Source: Clostridiaceae bacterium (GTDB lineage Bacteria; Bacillota; Clostridia; Oscillospirales; Butyricicoccaceae). Taken from it: DNA of 28,984 bases. The notes under the pieces were generated by a model. It was not told where the DNA came from. It saw nothing but the letters and a program-made list of their open reading frames with translations, and did no database searches. The stretch is from positions 1-28,984 of the forward strand of contig JAGZOP010000026.1 in NCBI GenBank assembly GCA_018383195.1. The letters run 5' to 3'. Shown one piece after another: positions 24,990-28,984 of this stretch. Within the stretch, counting starts at the first letter, position 1; the number at the start of each line of letters is the position of its first letter. The position numbers were made by a program, and so were the translations under genes.

Positions 24990-27203
24990 CTAGATCTTGC
25001 TCCCGAACTCCAGATACTGAATCGCCTGCATCGTGTTGACCGCATCGCCAAACGGGCTTTCGGCGCCAAGTGCATACCTCAAACCGTCGGCACCGGTATA
25101 GCCCGCAAGGCTCACGCCAGCAACTTCCTGCCCCAGCACAAGGACCGCCTTCTGACGATCGGTCAAGGGCGCCCCAAGCGCATAGAGCACCTGGGCGGCA
25201 AGCTGAGATGAGTCGGTCGTACGAGGTGCGCCGGCTTCTGCCCCTGCCACCTCGTAATTCGTCCACACCGCATACGTCGATTCATGTTTCTTGAATTCCC
25301 GATCGAGCATCGGGGCATCCCCATACAACGCGTCCGTGAGAGTTCCGGAGAACCCCGGCTGATGATCGCCAAAAAATACGAGAGCAACGGGGCGATCCAT
25401 CCCCTTCAAGCGATCGATGAAATACGCCAGGTCCTCGTCAGACTTATTGATGCACGCAAGATACACACCGAGCTCGGATAAGATCGCAGGATCATCAATA
25501 CCTGCAACGTCCAGTCGAACTACGTCCTCGCTAGGAACCGTCCCTTCACCATATCCGCTGTGGTTTTGCATGGTCACATCAAAGATGAACTGCGGGGACG
25601 CATCCTGCTCGAGGAGCTCGATGACCTTGTCGTACGTGGAGGCATCAGTTGCACCAGAGTGATACACGGGAGCGTCTGCGAAATCCTCCATAGACAGGAA
25701 CTCGTTAAATCCGAGCTGCTCATACACGGTCGAGCGCTTCCAGTTCACGGGATTCTGAGGATGCATCGCGGTTGTCCGGTACCCCATGGACTCCATCTGC
25801 TTCACCAGACTGTCAACACCGCTCAGGTCATACAGTTGATACGGATATTTGCCCGTCCCGATAAACGCAGATGAATTGCCCGTCAGGAATTCAAACTCAG
25901 TGTTAGCGGTACCGCCACCTACGACCGAAACCATGAGCGGTCCGCGCTGCAACGTCCCCTCAAGTGTGTTATAGAACTGCGGGCCTTCATAGCCCGCCTC
26001 ACGGATTGCATCATAAATTGAGAGATCCGTGAATGTCTCATTCATGACGGCAATCACAGTCGGCTTAATTTCTTCAAATTGGTCCACAGCCGCCTGACGG
26101 CCCGGTGCGACACCCAATGTCTCGTCAAACTGAGCAGCAAGGTCCTTCATCTGCGAAAGCGCGGCGCCCCTGTCGTACCCCTCTGGGACGGGAATCGGAA
26201 AATCCTGGGCGACCTCGATGAACGCCGGCACAAATCCGAGCGTCTGATACGTGGTGATAGGCATCCATCGGTCATAGGCGACTTCCAGCCTGTCCTCGAG
26301 CTTTACCTTGTCAAACATGGCCGCCATTACACCAAAAAGTGCGATGCCCACAACGGCGCTTGCCACAGAGGCCGCAATGCGAACCTTGCGAGCGAGCTCT
26401 CCCTTGTTCGACCCCACAAAAGAGTGTACACAGGCGCACACGCCGCAGGCGCAAAGGGCAATAACCATGTTGGGCGTGAGAACATATTCATAGCCAGCTG
26501 CAATGGCGCCCGCAGTCCTCAAGGAGAGCAAGTCAGCGGGCATAATGGGTGTGCCCTTGAACATGACCACAAAATATTGAGCCATGCCGAACCCGACAGC
26601 GCAAAGCGGCACAAGAACCATAAGCGCGCCACCACGCTGCCCCAGGAAATACAGGGCGACAGAAATCATCGCAAACAATGACGCCGTCAAGCTAAAGAAC
26701 TGCATCTGAATTGACGAGTTCGTCTCCAACCAAACATAATCGACAATCCAAGCAGAAACGATCGAAACGAATACAGTGGCCACTACAACAAATCCGATGT
26801 GTAGCGCCCGGCTGAATGGGCCAGACATCTTTTGCAATTCTTCTGTCACCCTAAACCGAAACAGTGTGGCAACCCCGCATGCAAGCAACACCAAAGCATA
26901 TGCAGACATATCGAGGATGCCCGCCTGACCGTCAACGCCGCCCAGTACGCAGAAGACAGCAACGACAAGCAGCAGCACGATATACAGCGCGGACCACATC
27001 ACATCGGAAATCGGAATGCGCCCTTCGCGCCTACGCGCGGAACGGATGTGCAACGCTGTGAACACCGCGAGGGCAAGCGCCGCAGCAAAGGAAGGAATAG
27101 AAAACGCAGCAGGAGCGTACGAGGGCATGGTAAGAATCCATTCACGGGAATGTAAGCTATCTGTATCGAATCCTATCATGCACCAAAGTGGCTTTTGATT
27201 CAT
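24990..27203 (-). CDS. LTA-synthase-like membrane sulfatase (phosphoglycerol transferase family)
   Basis: About eight hydrophobic segments in the first 300 residues are followed by an extracellular sulfatase-fold domain. It has AVMNETFTDLS (nucleophile Thr390 in the 737-aa numbering), VVGGGTANTEFEFLTGN, TMQNHSGYG and VFFGDHQPGF (metal-binding Asp-His), the pattern of LtaS-like enzymes that move phosphoglycerol from phosphatidylglycerol to a glycan or lipid. The start is uncertain: ATG at 27203 gives 737 aa with a 25-residue non-hydrophobic lead (MNQKPLWCMIGF), while ATG at 27128 gives 712 aa starting MPSYAPAAFSIP directly before the first membrane segment. Both have weak ribosome sites. It is divergent from the ABC exporter gene. 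The product could decorate an exported glycan rather than make classical LTA. Confidence 0.9.
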   Translation of the reverse strand: MNQKPLWCMIGFDTDSLHSREWILTMPSYAPAAFSIPSFAAALALAVFTALHIRSARRREGRIPISDVMWSALYIVLLLVVAVFCVLGGVDGQAGILDMSAYALVLLACGVATLFRFRVTEELQKMSGPFSRALHIGFVVVATVFVSIVSAWIVDYVWLETNSSIQMQFFSLTASLFAMISVALYFLGQRGGALMVLVPLCAVGFGMAQYFVVMFKGTPIMPADLLSLRTAGAIAAGYEYVLTPNMVIALCACGVCACVHSFVGSNKGELARKVRIAASVASAVVGIALFGVMAAMFDKVKLEDRLEVAYDRWMPITTYQTLGFVPAFIEVAQDFPIPVPEGYDRGAALSQMKDLAAQFDETLGVAPGRQAAVDQFEEIKPTVIAVMNETFTDLSIYDAIREAGYEGPQFYNTLEGTLQRGPLMVSVVGGGTANTEFEFLTGNSSAFIGTGKYPYQLYDLSGVDSLVKQMESMGYRTTAMHPQNPVNWKRSTVYEQLGFNEFLSMEDFADAPVYHSGATDASTYDKVIELLEQDASPQFIFDVTMQNHSGYGEGTVPSEDVVRLDVAGIDDPAILSELGVYLACINKSDEDLAYFIDRLKGMDRPVALVFFGDHQPGFSGTLTDALYGDAPMLDREFKKHESTYAVWTNYEVAGAEAGAPRTTDSSQLAAQVLYALGAPLTDRQKAVLVLGQEVAGVSLAGYTGADGLRYALGAESPFGDAVNTMQAIQYLEFGSKI

Positions 27204-27291
27204 TTTGAGCCGTCCACCCTAGGTCGGCCTTCCAGAAATCCGCACCTCTCCCCTCCCTCCCCGTGCAGAAACGGTGCCCAGGACAAGCCCA

Positions 27292-27300
27292 TGGTAGACT
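27292..27300 (+). promoter_or_regulatory. Candidate extended -10 promoter of the ABC exporter
   Basis: TGG followed by TAGACT (27295-27300) matches an extended -10 (TGnTAnnnT). It is about 40 nt upstream of the permease GTG, and the -35 region is weak. Confidence 0.35.
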
Positions 27301-27342
27301 TGAAGATTGAAACAACAACCGCTAACTCTAGGAGCGTCGCTC

Positions 27343-28167
27343 GTGGCAGAAACCGCTACCGCCTCCGCTGACATTCAGCCGTTTGCAAAAACCGAGCTCG
27401 ATAAGAACCGCTTCATCTTGAAGCAGCTCGTCACCAAGGACTTCAAGCGCAAGTACCGCCGCAGCGTCCTCGGTATCGCGTGGTCGGTCCTCAACCCCCT
27501 CATGATGATGATCGTCATGAGCGTGGTGTTCTCGTTCGTCTTCCGCGCCGACATCGAGAACTACCCGCTCTACCTCATCCTGGGCAACATCACGTTCTCC
27601 TTCATGTCTGAGTCCACCAGCCAGGCCCTCATGTCGTTCATCGACGCCGCCCCGCTGCTCAAGAAGGTCCGCGTCTCGCGCTTCGTCTTCCCAGTTCAAA
27701 AGGTTCTGTTCGCACTCGTGAACTTCACCTTCTCTCTGGTCGCCGTCGCGCTCGTCATGCTGTGGTTCCGCGTCGTGCCCACCTGGCACATCATTTGGCT
27801 GCCCGTCTGCCTGTTTCTGCTCGTGCTCTTCTGCTCCGGCATCGGCCTGATCGTGGGCTCCCTCGCCGTCTTCTTCCGCGATGTCGTTCACCTATGGAGC
27901 GTCATCCTCACCGCTTGGACGTACCTTACGCCCATCTTCTGGGTTCCCACGCAACTCGCAGCAAACGGCGCCCCCACCTGGGTCATGTCCATCGTCGAAC
28001 TCAATCCCATGTACGGTTTTGTCACTTTCATGCGCGATATCTTCCTGTGGAACCAAAACCCCTCGATGCAGACGCTCGGCCTGTGCGTCTTTTGGGCGGT
28101 CATCATGCTCGGCATCGGCATCCTCGTGTTCCGCAAGACCCAGCATAAGTTCATCCTCTACATCTAA
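27343..28167 (+). CDS. ABC-2 type polysaccharide/teichoic acid exporter permease (Wzm/TagG-like)
   Basis: The start is taken as GTG at 27343 (274 aa) with AGGAG at 27330-27334, 8 nt upstream; an in-frame TTG at 27307 lies ahead of that site and is unlikely. After a short N-terminal helix the motif FKRKYRRSVLGIAWSVLNPL (about 39-58) is the family hallmark, followed by six hydrophobic segments and LTPIFWVPTQLAANG and VELNPMYGFVTFMRDI near the end. It pairs with the ATPase gene 127 nt downstream to export undecaprenyl-linked polymer. GC-rich codon use is like rmlA, unlike the accessory genes in the centre of the window. It is not possible from the sequence to tell O-antigen-type from teichoic-acid-type export. 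Confidence 0.93.
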   Translation: MAETATASADIQPFAKTELDKNRFILKQLVTKDFKRKYRRSVLGIAWSVLNPLMMMIVMSVVFSFVFRADIENYPLYLILGNITFSFMSESTSQALMSFIDAAPLLKKVRVSRFVFPVQKVLFALVNFTFSLVAVALVMLWFRVVPTWHIIWLPVCLFLLVLFCSGIGLIVGSLAVFFRDVVHLWSVILTAWTYLTPIFWVPTQLAANGAPTWVMSIVELNPMYGFVTFMRDIFLWNQNPSMQTLGLCVFWAVIMLGIGILVFRKTQHKFILYI

Positions 28168-28294
28168 GCCGCGCGCCGCATAAGGAGCGACTCGCCCGCC
28201 GACCCGATCAGGTTGTCCACGAGCAGAATTGCACCCACAGCGCACCGCCTCCCGCGACTCGCACTCCCGTCCGAACTACCGAAGGATCTCCTCC

Positions 28295-28984
28295 ATGGGT
28301 AAGCCCGCATCTTCTGAATACGCCATCGAAGTCAACGACGTCACCATGATCTTCAACATGGCGTCCGAGCAGCTCAATAACCTCAAGGAGTACTTCATCA
28401 AGCTGATGAAGCACGAGCTGTTCTTCACCGAGTTCCGTGCACTCAAGAACATCTCCTTCAAGGTGAAGCCCGGCGAGGTCGTCGGCCTGGTTGGCACCAA
28501 CGGTTCGGGCAAGTCCACCATGCTCAAGATCATCGCCGGTGTGCTCGAAGCTAGCGAGGGCGAGTGCATCGTCCGCGGCAACATCGCGCCCCTGATCGAG
28601 CTTGGCGCAGGTTTTGACCTCGAGCTCACCGCGCGCGAGAACATCTACCTCAACGGCGCCCTGCTCGGCTACACCGAGGAGTTCATCGACGCTCACTTCC
28701 AGGAGATTGTGGAGTTTGCCGAGCTGCCCGACTTCGTGGACATGCCCATGAAGAACTTCTCCTCCGGCATGGTCGCGCGCATCGCGTTTGCCATCGCCAC
28801 CATCACCGAGCCCGACATCCTCATCGTGGACGAGACGCTCTCCGTCGGCGACGTGTTCTTCCAGGAGAAATGCGAGAAGCGCATTCAGCACTTCATCGAC
28901 GATGGCCACGTCACCGTCCTGTTCGTGAGCCACGCCATGGACCAGGTCGAGCGCATCTGCCAGCGCGCGGTTTGGATCGAGAAG
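28295..28984 (+). CDS. ABC exporter ATPase (Wzt/TagH-like), N-terminal part, runs off right edge
   Basis: The frame from ATG at 28295 (AAGGA 8 nt upstream) is open for 230 residues to the end of the window. It has a long lead before the nucleotide domain (AIEVNDVTMIFNMASEQLNN), Walker A GTNGSGKST (67-75), GNIAPLIELGAGFDLELT, the signature NFSSGMVARI, Walker B DILIVDETLSVGD and the switch His in FVSHAMDQ. The LIELGAGF-D-ELT region is typical of polysaccharide-exporting ATPases. Whether it has a C-terminal sugar-binding domain as in true Wzt cannot be seen. It forms an operon with the permease. Confidence 0.95.
   Translation, partial: MGKPASSEYAIEVNDVTMIFNMASEQLNNLKEYFIKLMKHELFFTEFRALKNISFKVKPGEVVGLVGTNGSGKSTMLKIIAGVLEASEGECIVRGNIAPLIELGAGFDLELTARENIYLNGALLGYTEEFIDAHFQEIVEFAELPDFVDMPMKNFSSGMVARIAFAIATITEPDILIVDETLSVGDVFFQEKCEKRIQHFIDDGHVTVLFVSHAMDQVERICQRAVWIEK

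Noticed and set aside
27328..27891. 187-aa minus-strand frame opposite the ABC permease
   Set aside because: Its Glu/His/Asp-rich composition is a mirror of a GC-rich membrane protein gene, and it has no family features.
28208..28933. 241-aa minus-strand frame opposite the ABC ATPase
   Set aside because: The opposite strand encodes an unmistakable ABC ATPase with all motifs; this is a shadow frame.
1..28984. Insertion sequence, CRISPR array, tRNA or rRNA genes
   Set aside because: I looked for transposase motifs, regular spaced repeats, and tRNA- or rRNA-like segments and found none.

Overview
The window looks like a surface-polysaccharide and cell-wall locus from a high-G+C Gram-positive anaerobe, most likely a member of the Coriobacteriia (Collinsella/Olsenella-like). 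This assignment is inferred from gene content and style, not from a marker gene. The clues are paired proteins with triple cell-wall-binding type 2 repeats, a GH25 lysozyme, a DPM1-like glycosyltransferase / DUF2304 / DUF2142 trio, an LTA-synthase-like sulfatase, and a GC-rich backbone (rmlA, rmlB and the ABC exporter) around clearly more AT-rich accessory genes. No rRNA, tRNA, CRISPR array or transposase was seen.

Layout. Positions 1-2534 (minus strand) read rmlA, a DUF4869-like gene, a P-loop ATPase and the start of rmlB. A two-gene module of unknown role therefore sits inside a dTDP-rhamnose precursor operon. Positions 2625-10343 (minus) form a tight run: a GH25 lysozyme with wall-binding repeats, a GT2+GT4 fusion glycosyltransferase, a wall-binding C39-like peptidase and a membrane-anchored propeller-like protein. 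Positions 10524-12926 hold an 800-aa tandem GT2 enzyme bounded by hairpins on both sides. Positions 13064-16270 (minus) hold the polyprenyl-phosphate glycosyltransferase, DUF2304 protein and DUF2142 membrane protein. Positions 16433-18248 are an AT-rich plus-strand pair of GT2 glycosyltransferases, closed by a perfect hairpin and facing a Wzx-type flippase (18337-19590, minus). Then come a GT32-like transferase and UDP-GlcNAc 2-epimerase (19750-21676, minus).

Positions 21677-24989 are a low-GC accessory pocket. It holds a RES-domain (NAD-degrading toxin family) gene frameshifted at a run of eight G, a 57-aa upstream ORF joined to it by an ATGA overlap, a run of ten G, and an AAA_14/DUF4143 ATPase whose upstream region carries a striking perfect palindrome plus a direct-repeat copy. 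Positions 24990-27203 encode an LTA-synthase-like enzyme. Divergent from it, a Wzm/TagG-type ABC permease and the start of its Wzt/TagH-type ATPase run off the right edge.

Taken together, the genes supply sugar nucleotides (dTDP-rhamnose, UDP-ManNAc), assemble glycans with at least six glycosyltransferases, export them by a flippase and/or an ABC transporter, and remodel the wall with lysozyme and peptidase. The most unusual parts are the module inside the rml operon and the RES / small ORF / DUF4143 pocket with its homopolymer tracts and repeat-rich regulatory region.
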